Positions 21,761 through 35,058 of a DNA stretch of 64,000 nucleotides are shown here, one piece after another (position 1 is the first letter of the stretch; the number at the start of each line of letters is the position of its first letter). The DNA lies in contig WPIO01000078.1 of the NCBI GenBank assembly GCA_009760855.2, forward strand, positions 846,001-910,000, in the 5' to 3' direction. Position numbers and translations under genes: made by a program. The DNA comes from Cristatella mucedo (taxonomy: Eukaryota; Bryozoa; Phylactolaemata; Cristatellidae). The notes under the pieces were generated by a model. The model had not been told where the DNA came from. It was given only the letters and a program-made list of their open reading frames with translations, and did not search any database.

Positions 21761-21897
21761 CTGGTGTACATCCGAAGCCTCGTCCCAGCCGACTGCTGCT
21801 GCATTCGAATTAGCTCCAGCTTGGTCGGGCTGGGTATGAATCCGACGTCACAGCCCTCCTTGACCAATCTGCCTATCCACCAGTCATTGTTGAATTT
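21761..21897 (-). CDS. CACNB: Cav-beta exon: second half of SH3 and start of HOOK
   Basis: 137 nt, acceptor CTTCTAG, donor GTGAGC, ending with AG of a Ser codon. It encodes [20 protein letters not shown] then [15 protein letters not shown] and [22 protein letters not shown]...GFIPSP is the most diagnostic Cav-beta SH3 motif; the WW pair and IPSP are intact. The exon continues KDFLHIKE of the preceding exon without a phase shift. It has no long open frame of its own and is easily missed by ORF-based annotation. Confidence 0.97.
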
Positions 21898-22064
21898 CTA
21901 GAAGATGAAAGGCAGCATTGGCAAAGCATCGGCACTAGTGAATCTGCCTGCAAAAAATGGCCGATGAAGGACAGGAGAGCAAACTTCGGATTTCAGCTTT
22001 GCCCCAATCTTGCTGGCACCGATGAAGCACCTCTCTACTCCTAGTTAAGCTAAGGGAACCAGAC

Positions 22065-22250
22065 CAGGCAGTCTTAGCCTAAGGGTGAGGTGCTTGCTCT
22101 TCACGATCTAGGCAGTGGATTCTTGTCCTGCAGCAGGCAATCCTTTACTGCCCACTTCTGCAAGTATAGGTGATAGCTGTTATGGCTCTTCTGCCGATAC
22201 ACAAATGAGGCTGTTTGATCAGCTAACCTTTACCTTTACTTTACTACGAC
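22065..22250 (+). mobile_element. SINE family B copy
   Basis: 'taagggtgaggtgcttgctcttcacgatct...' forms the tRNA-like head. It is followed by 'ggtgatagctgttatggctcttctgcc' and 'aatgaggctgtttgatcagc'. Confidence 0.7.
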
Positions 22251-24184
22251 TTGGCCAATCATCAGGAGTTGACCGGCATGCAGGCAGCTTGCACCCCGGA
22301 ACTTGCCCATTTTGGCTCGGTTCAATGGGAGGGGGGACTACCAAAGCCCATAGCCTTCATTTTGGTAAACGTAGGCAGAGCAACTACCAATGCCTGGTGC
22401 TAAGTCACAACCAGAGGAAGTAGCCAGGACATTTTCCAGGGTGACCAAGCCTTGACCTTTTGACTGCTTTTTGTAAATGACTCCAAAGTCAAAATTTCAA
22501 GGTCAAAACCACACGGCTCCCGTTGTACCCTTTTAAAGACGTATTACAGGATGCTGTGCTATTTTCTTCACTTAACGCATTGTTAAGATGGAAAAATTGT
22601 TCAATGATCGGAAGCCTGTGAGCAAATCTTAAAAATGAAAAAATATTTTTGAATGAAAACAATATTCTCCTATTAAGCAGCAATACATTTTCCGAGTTTT
22701 GAGCCGTAATCGTAAGTGATGGCCCTAGGGTCAATAGTTATTTCGCAGATGCTCGAATAGGTAGCAGCTGTAGCAAAGTATACTAGACTTTATTGTAGGA
22801 ATAATTTCAAGTTTCTCGTGAGATTTTGTTGAAATAAATGCAGAAGTGATCAAATACTGAGATGTCACTCTTCCAAATCTGTACATGTCTTGCGGTAATG
22901 TACGAAGCTCACGATGAAGAGAAGCTAGCAATTATTTGACATAGACTCTATTGTCAAGCTGGTGAGATTCATCGATTGTGCTGAGTGGTCTGCTTGTGAT
23001 ATCGGTCGTTCATTTAATGTGCTGCTTGCCGATTTCATTGTGCTTTCACCCCTGCTTCTCTGCCGAGTCTAGACACGAACATAGTAACTTATGGTCCGAC
23101 CAGAAAGACCTGGCTGATCTCAAGAGATAGTAAAAATGGTGCAAGGCATTGAAAGGCAGTGGCACAAAACAGTCAACTTTGGCGTTTCTGTCGGAAGCAT
23201 ATGAAAGGAAAATGACGAGTATTGTTGAAGGCGTTACACAATAAGTGGTTGCTGAAAGCCCTGCTGGCACAGACAGCAGTTCCAGACTATCATGGTTCGG
23301 CAGTTAAGATGGTCTTTTTTACGAGTGCCCTTCTCTCCTTGTCACGTCATTCTGAGTCGTCGTCGTAATCAAGAGGAGAAACTTTGGCAAGAATTTCACT
23401 ATGCCCTACGTCTGTCTGTACAGCCTCTCATCCTGATAGAGCCTGCCACTGCCATCTATGCCAGACCCATGGCACCCGCTAGGTTCCTCACTGGCACTGC
23501 ACTGAAAAAAATTCCAGGCACCCACGTTGAGTACAAGAATTCTTATTCTGTGTGCACTGAACTTAGTTTAATTGAACTTGGATAAGTTCAGCCATGTGCC
23601 GCCGGCACAGAGGCGATAGGCAACACCAATGGACTCAACAGGCTTGGAAAGAAGAGGACAGGAAGTGACTGCGGACAGCCCTCCCCCCCCCCTGTGGAGC
23701 TCACAAGGGACGCAACCAATGGATGGCCACCTAGCCAAGACCTGGCTGCCGTTGCACAACACGGACTGTACTTGGTGGGACACGCACAATCCAACTGCAC
23801 CACCTAATACAAGGTGACAGCTGGTTTCTGTTTGCATTCGGGGCCTACCACTTGGTGCAAGCTAGTCGCAAGTGGCTGGCGTGTTTTCTGTTCTTCACCC
23901 AGATAGGTATGATCAGTGCTGGGACTTCTTGGCAGATAGCAAAGTTGACTTGCCTGCAGCATGCTCAGCGGAGCTGCCCCCTTCAATCGCCCTCTGCTGC
24001 TGCGTGTGTCGACTCATGCACTGAAGGGCGGCATGCAAATGTCCCTTGCACTCACTCACTGCTCTATGCTCAGAAGCTGAGGGTACAATTCTGGGCACAA
24101 GTGAAGCTCTTACTTTTTTCCGGTGAAATCAGCATAACAATAAGTGAGAAGCCTAATAACCGGACGAGAGAAAGAGGAAGAGAG

Positions 24185-24535
<351 letters not shown>

Positions 24536-24702
24536 CATATGTTACATGATGTGCATATGAGGAAGCAAGCAAAAGTGGTACCTTGGTGATATTCATATGC
24601 ATACAACAGGCAGAGCTATTCTAAGAAGTCACATGGGTCCTCCGAAAAAGTTTCCAGGGTTGATTCAGTATTGTCTTGTTAAGTGTACCAAGATGTTCAT
24701 AC

Positions 24703-24825
24703 CTCCTTGATGTGAAGGAAATCCTTGCATGCGAAGCTGATTGCACATCCGTGCACTGGTGAGTCGTCGTCTGCCGAGCCGTCGTAGGATACATTTGTTC
24801 TCACGGCGAATGTGACATTTTTGCT
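24703..24825 (-). CDS. CACNB: Cav-beta exon: first half of SH3
   Basis: 123 nt, phase 0 at both ends, acceptor TTTCAG, donor GTATGA. It encodes [20 protein letters not shown] then [24 protein letters not shown](K/R)TNVSYDG opens the SH3 domain and (S/D)KDFLHIKE is invariant in the family; the latter joins KFNNDWW of the next exon. Substitution of the usual KPV by KNV and the extra cysteines in CAISFACKD are minor oddities. Confidence 0.97.
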
Positions 24826-25193
24826 CTGAAACAGAAATACGCAGCAAGTCAGCAGCAGCAGCAGGAAGGGCACCAGCAGTAGCAACACTCAGCTGTGACA
24901 AGCAGACTGGTGCCAATGTTACAATACGATTAAGCGGCAGGTGGCTGACAGAAGCAGCATGCAATGCACCCAATTGCAGACACAGAGGACTTTTCGTCTC
25001 GTCTGATGCTGACCAGTCCAATGAAAGCACCATCCACAGCCCAGCTTTGGCAGGCTGTTTTAATTCATGGATTTTATTAACCATTTACAGGCGTTTTAGC
25101 AATGCACTACTGAGTTGAGACCGTACCAGCCTGCATGTACAATGCTGCTTCGATGCATAAGTAAGCAGCCTTTGTTAGCAGTGGCGTATAATG

Positions 25194-25194
<1 letters not shown>

Positions 25195-25262
<68 letters not shown>
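25195..25262. repeat. (CT)n microsatellite
   Basis: An uninterrupted CT run of about 68 bp. Confidence 0.95.
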
Positions 25263-25265
<3 letters not shown>

Positions 25266-26324
25266 CAATAGCCGAAACCTGTTGAACTAGCCAGCTCTTC
25301 TATTTTCTCAGGGTCTTGCATTAATCCAGCAACTGATAGCAATCGTGTCGTGTAAGTTCGAATGCTCTCCGTCTTTCCCACTCTGACGTGGCAATTTGCA
25401 ATCACTCACTTAGTAATGCACTGCCGAGAACACGAGCCAGTTCGACTAACACAGGGCAAAATGGTGTAGCCACACTGAACCACTCAGTGCTTGGCTACCA
25501 GGAAGGTACCATTTATTTCTTGCATGAGCTCGTGGCTGCAATGTCCCCTGCTCAGTACTCAGCCTTTATAAAGTTATGCCGAACGGTGATCATGCGAATT
25601 CTAATTGGTTTAGCATTGAACCAGGCCAGATTTAGATCAGAGGAAGCCTGCTGAACCACATGCCACATGATGACTTGATGACACCTATCCTGGCCTCTGA
25701 AGGTTTGTGAACGTAAATGCTGCCTCAGGGAGGCAGCAGGTAATCTGCACACATATCTCCATAAACCATTTCATCACAAGCCCCTCAGTTATCATCCTAC
25801 CAAAAAATGTTTGTTCACCTATTCTTATGAATATATATCATATTCTTATGAATATATATCAATATTCTTCATGTATCATTGTTGGTTCACTCATTCTTAT
25901 GTCACGTCACAGTGCTGGCAGCAACATCGGTAGCATTCTCTCATAATATCGACAAGATGTAGGTATTCTTCATCTATGAACGCTTAATCTATGAACTCTT
26001 CATCTCCGGTTTCTAGTATGGCACCCATAGGCAAGTCACCTAGAAACGCGGTAGCAGTCGCACGAGAAACGCTTTTAGCCAGTAAGCTGCTCTCCTGCAC
26101 GTGAAATTCGCTGCCGTTTGAGCCTCGGCAAAGCGAACAGTGAGTGTTCAACAGGTTTAAGATCAGTCCACTATCACTGCCATGCTAAGCCAAGGGCGTA
26201 AGGAGGGAGTTGGGGGTCGAAAGTGGGGCAGTGCTTCACCAACCAAAGCGACAGCCGTTTACCATGTAGCCTTACCACTGACATCTTTAGCATCTCTCCC
26301 ATGGAATAATAATAATAACAGTAA

Positions 26325-26490
26325 CAGCAATATTTGTTGATTTAACAGCCTCATTTGTATAGTGGCAGAAGAGCCTTAAAGACGATTGCCAGCACTTGCA
26401 ACTTGCACTAAAGGATAGCCTACTGCAGGATTCAAACCCACTACCTCAGTCGTGAAAAGGAACCTTGTATACCAGTAGCCCTGCTCAGTG
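26325..26490 (-). mobile_element. SINE family B copy
   Basis: The plus strand shows the inverted 3' end 'gatttaacagcctcatttgta' and 'agagccttaaagacgattgcc'. The inverted B-box 'aggattcaaaccc' and head follow. Confidence 0.75.
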
Positions 26491-26599
26491 GCAGCCTTGC
26501 ACCCATAGAGGGTTCACACAACTCGGATAGTGGCTTTAGACGTGTATCAGGAGGCACACAGCTTCAATGTATTTATCTAGCAGTGAGCTAACCCACTTT

Positions 26600-26960
26600 T
26601 GGATTATAATATTGATAGTAATAATAACGAAAATTTAAATTGCATCGTTAGAAAACAGAATCTTTTTCTAGGCAATTTGCAAATGCTGTAGAAAAAGTAT
26701 GTCAGTTGATTAGTCATGCTCCCGCTTTTAAGCGACCATTCATATGGATAGAGCACTGGCTGTGAGAAACAGGCAGGGTTTTAGCTTCTTTTTATGACGT
26801 CAAGTCAAGAGATGATGTGATGTCAGTCGGTTGTGAGTTCCAGGCTGTTAGAGCAGAGGAACTGAAGGCATAGTCTCAAAGAAATCTGAGGTTGGTAAAA
26901 GACACAACCAAACTGCTACGACTCGTTAGCTGCTCTTTGAGGGACCAGCTGTGCCGGCAC
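26600..26960 (-). mobile_element. LINE A 3' end, diverged
   Basis: The inverted tail is at about 26615-26700, followed by 'gtgagttccaggctgttagagcagaggaactgaaggca', the inverse of the AFSSYAPKAWNSLP-coding segment. Confidence 0.75.
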
Positions 26961-26984
26961 TTGGCACTGGTAACACACTGATGT

Positions 26985-27115
26985 GATCTAGATGTCAAAG
27001 GGATTACCTTTAATGACCAAGGTCATGGATCTAGCGTTTTTCCCTATCTAAGTGGCTAGGTAGGGATTAAGTTCTCTTAGGGTGCTGTTCAAATGAAGGA
27101 TTTTTAGTGTGATTA
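26985..27115 (+). mobile_element. SINE family A partial copy
   Basis: 'ccaaggtcatggatctagc' is a degenerate B-box region. It is followed by 'taggtagggattaagttctcttagggtgctgttcaaatga', the SINE A tail. Confidence 0.6.
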
Positions 27116-28184
27116 CTTTTTTTAGTGTGATTGCTGTTCGGGGGGGGGAGGTAATGGTGTTAGTGGCTAGCTGCCTCACACGGGATCACTGCCTGGCAGA
27201 GGCAGCTGAACCTGCCTGCACCACGACCGGCGTTCACAGATCTTCATATGCTTAGTGACGATCAGGGCTATCCATTTTCAGTATAGCTGTGAATGGCAGA
27301 GCCGGTCAGCCGTGGTGTAGGGGGGCTGACAAAGCCACTAGCTATCCCAGCAATAACGGTCGGCATGGCGACAGCACTTATTCAGACACAGCCCGACCGA
27401 CCTGGCAACAGCAAGCCACATATTCCAAAAGCAGGAGCCTGTGATGCCCTGTGGCTGGCTACCACCAGGGAGTGCTTAGTTCAGGTTTCGAAGCACTTGC
27501 TGGCTGGAGTGGCAGCCTCGACCGAACAGCTACCAATAGTATTCATCGTGCTGGGTGGCATATCGGATGTCTGCTCAAAATGTACCTCCGGGGTTTGCAA
27601 GGGCCATACAGCCATGCAGCTCTTACACACATGCAACCGATTGGTCATCCATTTAGAAAACCTAAGATGAAAGAGAAATGGCCTTCCGGCTAATGAGCTG
27701 CCACACGGCTGCTTGTTTGCTTCAAACTTTTTCCTTTGATTAGTGCACGAAAGGACCTCGAGTGAGCCAGCTCAAAAAAGAGTTCAAGTGGGCCGACAAT
27801 ATTTCGCATCGGGCTAGCCCGATGCTGTCCCGGCTAAGAGCTGATCATACAATCAGGTAGGAGCTAGGCCTGCAAGTCAGTCAGCCTGCCGGTAGCTGCA
27901 CTGCGGCACAGCACCAAGCAGCTGCTACTCGCAAGATGAGCTTCTACAGTATTCTCACAGCCTCAGCAGCTCACGCATCAGCATGCAGTTGCTGGCTAGG
28001 ACGAAATCTGCTAGCTCTGCTAGCTATGGCACGCTGACCGTTAAAAGGAAGTTCGAGGGAGTAGTCAATGAAGTGAACAGCCGATGTAGCAATGCATGGC
28101 AGCTGGAAAGGAGGTGGTGAGAGTGGGCAGCCGCGGGCTAAACTTGTTGCTGCACAAAACAAAAGCTTATGCTGTTAAGAGTCT

Positions 28185-28700
28185 TTTCGTGAAAAGCTGG
28201 AAGTAGTGAGTCTCTTTGTAGGCACTTTGCACATGCTAGACAGGTAGCATGTCCATTGATTGGTTAGTGATTAAATGCACAACTTCAGCCAGCATGAGAA
28301 CATGAGAGCAGGACAATGAATGCAGATGGAGCAAAGGCAGAGGGAAAGGAACAGCTACGTCTGTATTTTTTTTAAGGTATCGCCAAGTGAGAGGATCTCA
28401 TGATGGCAAGTGATAGTGAGTTCTAGGGTTTGGCAGCATGCGAGCATGGTCTCATGGGATGTGAGCTTGGTTCGAGGCAAAGTTAAATCACTTGAATCAG
28501 AATTAGGGTTACGATGTGAAGCCTGATCGCGAAGTATTTCAGACAAGTAGGCAAGGAAAGAAAGAGAATTAAGGAACCTACTTGTAAATCCGGTGCATTT
28601 TCCTAAGACGGTCGTAGCTCACAAGGAAGCTGAGACTGACGAATAAATTCAAGCAATTATTGAAGTGCAGGCCGGAATGAATGTGGCCTCGATAATGGCA
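28185..28700 (-). mobile_element. LINE A-like diverged fragment
   Basis: The inverted tail remnant is at 28200-28260. The minus translation has LPRTKLTSHETMLACCQTLE and ILSLGDTLKKIQT, an eroded version of the LINE A C-terminus. Confidence 0.5.
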
Positions 28701-28979
28701 ACAAGGATTAGCGGTTTTCTGAAGTGGGATGCTAAAGGACAACAGGCATTGGAATCTCTTTGGTAGCTAAAGCACCGATGCTCGAGCTTCCAGTTCTCTA
28801 AATATTAAAATATGGCACTCACGCGACGTGTATAATGCAGAGCCTGACCGTAAGCATGAGGACTTGCTTCTCACGTATGAGCAGTGTGGATTGCTGCTGC
28901 AGAGCTGTGCTATTACTGGCTTCCTGTTAACATTGGTGCTGCATCTACGACTCGCTAGCAGAGCTTCGAGGCATTATTT

Positions 28980-29480
28980 TCAATCGGACTCAGTCAACGG
29001 CTGTGAGGATCACTGAGTAATCTAGGTTTAGACTTTTTTCAGTAAGCACTTTAGTCCCAGAGTCACCATTCTGCATGTGCAGCAGCATTGCCGAGCAAAA
29101 TCGTCCTTGGGGTTGTCAATCAAGGCAAAAATGTTGCCACGCATGCACATGCACTGTATCTGTTGACCAACCGAGAGCCATCGCAGCTCCTTGAGCAGTG
29201 GAGACAGACTACTGGATTTCTTGATTTACATGTCATATAGCGACCATATTCATTCCCAAGTGTAGAGGCACTATCAGTTTTTCGGCATCACTGACCAAGC
29301 TGGTATACAGAGGGCATAGTATAGCGAGAGAAGCATTTTGTTACTAGGATCATTAGCCAGCCAGTCCAATAAGCAGTCCCTAATAGTGGGCAGGGATCGA
29401 ATGTGATAGCTTGCTGTTGAGGCAATCCTATGAGCAAATGCTTCAAACGTCAAGTGTTGTCGATGAGAACCAAAATTAAG
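28980..29480 (-). mobile_element. LINE family B fragment
   Basis: 'tctgttgaccaaccgagagccatcgcagctccttgagcag' matches the segment at 45610-45655; inverted, this codes for an LKEL.WLPVDQ motif of CR1-like elements. Confidence 0.5.
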
Positions 29481-29738
29481 AGCACTCTGTGATGGTCATA
29501 CTACGAAACCTCTCATGAGGCAAGCAAAGTCAAATATTTAATTTATACATTAAGGGCATCATATGAACAGGAGATGACTGGTTTTATTATTTCCACTGCA
29601 GATCTGTGCACCAGCTCAACCATACCACTCAGCTGGCAAGCTGTGCCATGTGGTCAAAGCATAATTGTGCCTGTCGGTCTAGGCTAGAACAGGAAAACAA
29701 GTACCAAGCAACCTCAGATGACCTTGCAGCAGATATTT

Positions 29739-29741
<3 letters not shown>

Positions 29742-29798
<57 letters not shown>
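29742..29798. repeat. (CA)n microsatellite
   Basis: A CA run ending in ATATACAG, where the AT-rich element begins. Confidence 0.95.
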
Positions 29799-29802
<4 letters not shown>

Positions 29803-29804
<2 letters not shown>

Positions 29805-30310
29805 GTCAGCCTGCCCGACTTACGAAATAGATAGGGATCGGTAAACTTGTCGTAAGTTGACTTTTCGTAAGCCGAGAATGGTTTACGATACGTTCTACTA
29901 TGATAGATTATGACAAAGAAACAGAGATGTACATAGAAACTAAAAAATAGATAGGAACAAATAAATAAGATTATAAATACATACCATAATGTAGAGTATT
30001 TTTGGGCATATAGAATCTGGTAGTTGTCATACTGTTGAGTAGTTTTTATTGGATATTGGGAGGAGTATGAGTTGAACGATCTTGCTGGAGGACCATCAAC
30101 TCCCTCTTCCTCCTAACCCTCATGATTGGCTGTGGCATTGTCAAATCTACTGGCCATGATACGGATTTTTGAAAGTTTTTTTCGATGAATTTTGATTTTC
30201 AATTTTTTTGCGAGACTGTGGCCGAGTTGATATCTTCGAATTTCCGTAGGTGAGCTTGAGGCAGTTTGCATGAGGCCGACTGGGTCGACTACCATCTATT
30301 TCAGACAACT
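29803..30310. mobile_element. AT-rich putative DNA-transposon relic
   Basis: The left end 'cagtcagcctgcccgacttacgaaatag' and the inverted right end (CAGTCAGAGTTGTCTGAAATAG) share CAGTCAG and GAAATAG, suggesting eroded terminal inverted repeats. CTTACGA/TCGTAAG inverted motifs sit inside the left end. Base composition differs sharply from the flanks. The superfamily is not established. Confidence 0.35.
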
Positions 30311-30521
30311 CTGACTGGCCAATAATGGGTGGTCAAGCTGCACAAGCAAAGAGGCTTGGCCGGTGCACATGCACGAGCTGGCTGGGCAGGCATGCAATTC
30401 ATGCACGATTGCACTATGGTGCCGCCATTGCACTCGCGGCAGATTCGCTATCAGCAGCCGCAGAGGCGCAGCGAGGTGCGAGCACCACAAGCACTGCAGC
30501 AGCACTGCAGCAGAGGCTCAC

Positions 30522-30638
30522 CCTCGCCCTCTCCAGCTGAGCCAGAGCCTGGCGCTCGGTCTCTCTTCGGAGCGCCTCCTTTTCTTCATCCAACGATAGC
30601 TCGGACGAATGATGGCTGTAGGTAGAGTCACCTGATCC
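30522..30638 (-). CDS. CACNB: Cav-beta exon: conserved N-terminal helix segment before SH3
   Basis: 117 nt, phase 0 at both ends, acceptor CGCTTCAG, donor GTGAGC. It encodes GSGDSTYSHHSSELSLDEEK then EALRRETERQALAQLERAR. It matches the family's GS(A/E)DS.YS.PSS(D/E)(L/V)SLEE/DEE..A(L/I)R.E.ERQA..QLE(R/K)A(R/K) block; the SLDEEKEALRRE form is that of invertebrate betas. It is the common exon to which alternative first exons are spliced in this family. Two candidates fit here: 56537..56611 and 33611..33655. Confidence 0.97.
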
Positions 30639-31178
30639 CTGAAGCGATAGACATTTAGATGGAATCACTTCCGGAGCTGCGCATAAGCACCGGCCCATAC
30701 TTCAGGCTTTCGTGTTTGGCTGGGAGAGTGGGAAAGTCCGAAAAAAATGACCGAGTCGTGCTAGCGATGCACTCCGAGGTGATTGTAGGTAGCACTTCGA
30801 CTTGCTGCCATCTCCAACTGAGTTTAAGCCACAATGCTGGAGTAAGCGCGGCTCAGCGTGGAAGCTGAAATGCAGCTCCACTCAGAGGATTGAATGATTG
30901 CTCGCCTATCAGTGCCAATGCTCCCTTGTGCACAGAGTGCGGCACACTAGCCTCTGGCCAGTTGAGCACAGATCAGGACACTTGCCGCTGGCCATATTAC
31001 CCCTAATACCCCGAGGCACTATGACCCTTACCTGTTTGTAGTACAATCCCAATGCACTTTAAGGAAAGCTGTGGCCAAACAAACAGACTCGAGCTGGCAA
31101 TATCAGAGCATGGGAGCTGAGAAAATTCACTCACTGCTCAGCAAATGAGACCTGGGCAACAGGTCAGGTGGTCTGAAC

Positions 31179-31302
31179 AACATGCGCGCACACACGCGCA
31201 TACACACGCACGCATGCCCACACACACACACACACATGCACACGCATGCACACACACACACACACACACACACCCGCGCGCACACACACACACACACACA
31301 AT
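31179..31302. repeat. Compound (CA)n microsatellite
   Basis: CA repeats with GCAC and CGCG variants over about 120 bp. Confidence 0.95.
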
Positions 31303-33009
31303 CGGTACATCTTCACCCCGGGCATCAGGTAGCCCGGTATGTCCTAGTAACAGAACCAGCATGCTGGCCGACTTCAGTTCTTCAAGGCAACTCGGGGCCA
31401 GCGTGGCTAACTAATCGATGCAGGCAGGACGTGACTAACTAATGGATGCAGGCAGCACGAAACATGCTGTCACGGTCGATGGGAACAAGGGTGGCAATAG
31501 TTCCATAGTGCAATGCATTCGTGACGCTCAGAATAAAGGTAGGATAATGAAAATCTTGAACAAGAAAATGCAAAACGGCAGCAGGAAATGGCTATGTGGA
31601 TGAAGAAAAGAAAAAGACACATTGTCGATGTCTCACCAGGAGCCGGATTGGTCAAAGGCAGAAATGAAACTCGTACCGGTTGCAAACGTGCGGTGCCTGC
31701 TAGGTGGCTTATGCAGTGGCAACAGCAACTGCAATAAGCTGCCATCGTGTTCCACTGGCACACAGGTGTCTTACTGCATGCTTAGAAGTCCTACTGCCTT
31801 CATATTTTCCTCTGTACTCCCCAAAGAGGGGAAGAGAAGAGATTCCGCAAAGGAAGCTAGTAAGAGGCAGTGGAGCTTAGGGCTCCGTTTAGACCAAGAT
31901 GTGGCAGAAGCTACCAGGAAGGGCCACACCTTCATTCAAAGTAATAGAAGCATGACCGAGCTGTAGCCTCTGCCTGATACTGCATCCAACCGGCGGCAGG
32001 CATGCTCAAACCTTCTCCCCTGTCTATCAGTGGCTGAAATGTCGACCATCAGCCTCTAACTTATTTGGGGGGATTCCTACCTGTTCACCGCAGTTCTGCC
32101 CCCCACTGCATCATGGGAAGTAAGTGAGCCTGGATTTGGTCATAGATTTACATACGTATGTAGGGCATAAGGAACAGCAGGCACGACAAATGATAGAGAT
32201 GCCATTGACTGTGGCAATCGTTGCTAAAACACTCAGCAGTTAACCTGCATGTCACAGGCAAAGCTATTTGTCCTTCTCGAATCTGCACAAAATGCAAGTG
32301 CCCAGCAATGTGCGGGATGCATTCACCTATTGCTATTGGTCTATATGGCACGTGGGAGCAGCAGTGGCAGCAGCAGCGTCTAGGACTAGCAGGCAACCAA
32401 GCCACAAGCAACCCTACCTTCTGACCAAGGCAGTTATGACAGCAAAGACACAGGGCACACATTGCAAATATTTTGGGTGCTTCCACCTGCTACAGTGTAG
32501 GCTGACTGAATTCACACTTTCAGCCTTCTTTTAGCCTTCCTCTGAATTCTTTTTCATTTACAATTGTCCTGTCTTCTCATCACCTCCGACCCACTGCTAC
32601 AGAGAGATTCCCCCTGCTCGTGGCAGTTTCTCGTGAACACAGCAGGTCTGGGATCAAAAGCCACGGCAAGACAACAAGCGCGTGAAATAATGCACATCGA
32701 ATGCTTGCTGCCGCTCCGGTTGGCAGGCTCACTACTTTCGTGCGGAGTGCAGAGGAAGGCTGCCACTGAAATTCACTCCTGCCGCCCTCCCCCTACCACT
32801 GCTAACTGCGGGCTGTCACGGCAGGCTTGTCACGAATTGCCACGATTCAAGTCCTCGTCGTAGCTGGCAGCACATTCGGAGGAAACAGTCGAGCCACTGC
32901 GCACCGCTCGTTGAAATGGCCGACGGCAGTATTGACTTTTGAGAAGCTGCAAGCTGCAGATCGTTTCTCCTTCGGACAACTATTCTCCTGCTGCCGACTG
33001 TGGCGCATC

Positions 33010-33240
33010 CTTTCCAGCCGTCGTGAGCTGCTACTTCCATGCTACGCACTAACTCGACTGCTCTCCTGACTCAGCTATTCTTTCACTTTCTCTTTTTTGA
33101 ATGAGATAAAGACTGTTGGCTACCGAATGCATACCGAAATCCGCTTATGTTTTGAGTGGGTTACACAAAGCTCTCCTGTACAACACCCGCTTCGTCTTGG
33201 TGGCTTTGTGGAGTTATAGATGAAGATTAATTATTCTACC
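33010..33240 (+). mobile_element. LINE family B 3' end
   Basis: Co-linear with 54460-54690: 'ttccagccgtcgtgagctgctacttccatgctac', 'ctgctctcctgactcagctat', 'ttggctaccgaatgcataccgaaa', and 'gtggctttgtggagttatagatgaag'. Confidence 0.7.
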
Positions 33241-33610
33241 ACGACCTGCTTCTGTCCTATGAAGTGCCTGGCCGACTCAGTCGTGCCGGACGGTACATTA
33301 GGAATGAGTCCTGGGACGCCCCTCCCAGTTCTGCACTCCTTGGTCTAAAGGTGGGCTGAAAGCAATGGCGTCTGCTACTGCTGTTACGACAGATCTTGCC
33401 AACTGCCCAGGTTAGCAGGCTGCCTCGAAACCTAGCGCTGGCCAGCCCACAATACGAGCTGCTGCTAAAAGGCGAGCTGCTAACAGACCTTGCAAGCATT
33501 GCTGTAGGTCGGCACACAGCACTGGCCGGCAAGGTGCCACTAATTGACCTGCCTCCTGCATCTGTGGGTGGGTGGGGCAAGGGGATCTACAGCAGAGAGC
33601 TACTACTTAC

Positions 33611-33655
33611 AGAGGACTCCGACGGCTGACGCTGCTGCTGTAGCAACCGAAGCAT
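33611..33655 (-). CDS. Candidate alternative first exon of Cav-beta
   Basis: ATG at 33655 opens 15 codons (MLRLLQQQRQPSESS) ending at a strong TCT|GTAAGTAG donor in phase 0. It would splice cleanly to GSGDSTY of the exon at 30638. An in-frame TGA lies 15 nt upstream of the ATG, so it could only be a starting exon. Vertebrate beta3 and a beta4 isoform also have short alternative N-termini of about 15 residues before GSADSY. The sequence itself is not conserved, so the support is length, phase and splice site only. Confidence 0.35.
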
Positions 33656-34127
33656 GGTCAAGGCAGCTTCTCAGGCAGCGGCAGAGGCCGCCGCAGCCGG
33701 GCAGCGGCGGCTGCCTCGGCTTGGCCCCAGGCCGATCTTCAGACCGTGGCACGACCGTGGCTACCTCCAGCATCCAGCAAACGCTGGGCCTCCCCACCAA
33801 GCGAACTGCCTTCCCATGCTCCCAGGAGGAATGGACAGAGGTCGGGGTAGGCAAATAGCCTGCTGCACTTTCCATAAAGCGCAGGCGGCAACTGACAGAA
33901 TATCAATAGCCACGGCTGGAACCCTATGCGCTTCCAGCACGGCTGGCTGCCCTGGCACTCCACTCCCTGGTTCGCTGCTTGGCCGGCTCGTGGTTATTCG
34001 CCAGGCAGATTTTTGCTCCTAGAAACAACTCACGTGCCCCCTCCTTACCACACTGCAGCCTCTGTCCGGCTCCTGCTCCTGCCAGGCTTGATATTAGGGG
34101 GCTGCCCAGGTCTCCTGCTGTACCCCT

Positions 34128-35058
<931 letters not shown>

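Larger units (their letters stand above)
24826..30521 (-). other. Cav-beta intron (5.7 kb)
   Basis: It holds a pure (CT)n run (25195-25262), a SINE B copy, a LINE A fragment followed by a partial SINE A, a diverged LINE A region, a LINE B region, a (CA)n run and an AT-rich element (29803-30310). The plus-strand frame at 27293-27670 matches no family I recognise. Confidence 0.6.

Noticed and set aside
27293-27670. 125-codon plus-strand frame
   Set aside because: No recognisable domain; codon content is not distinctive and it sits in repeat-rich intron.
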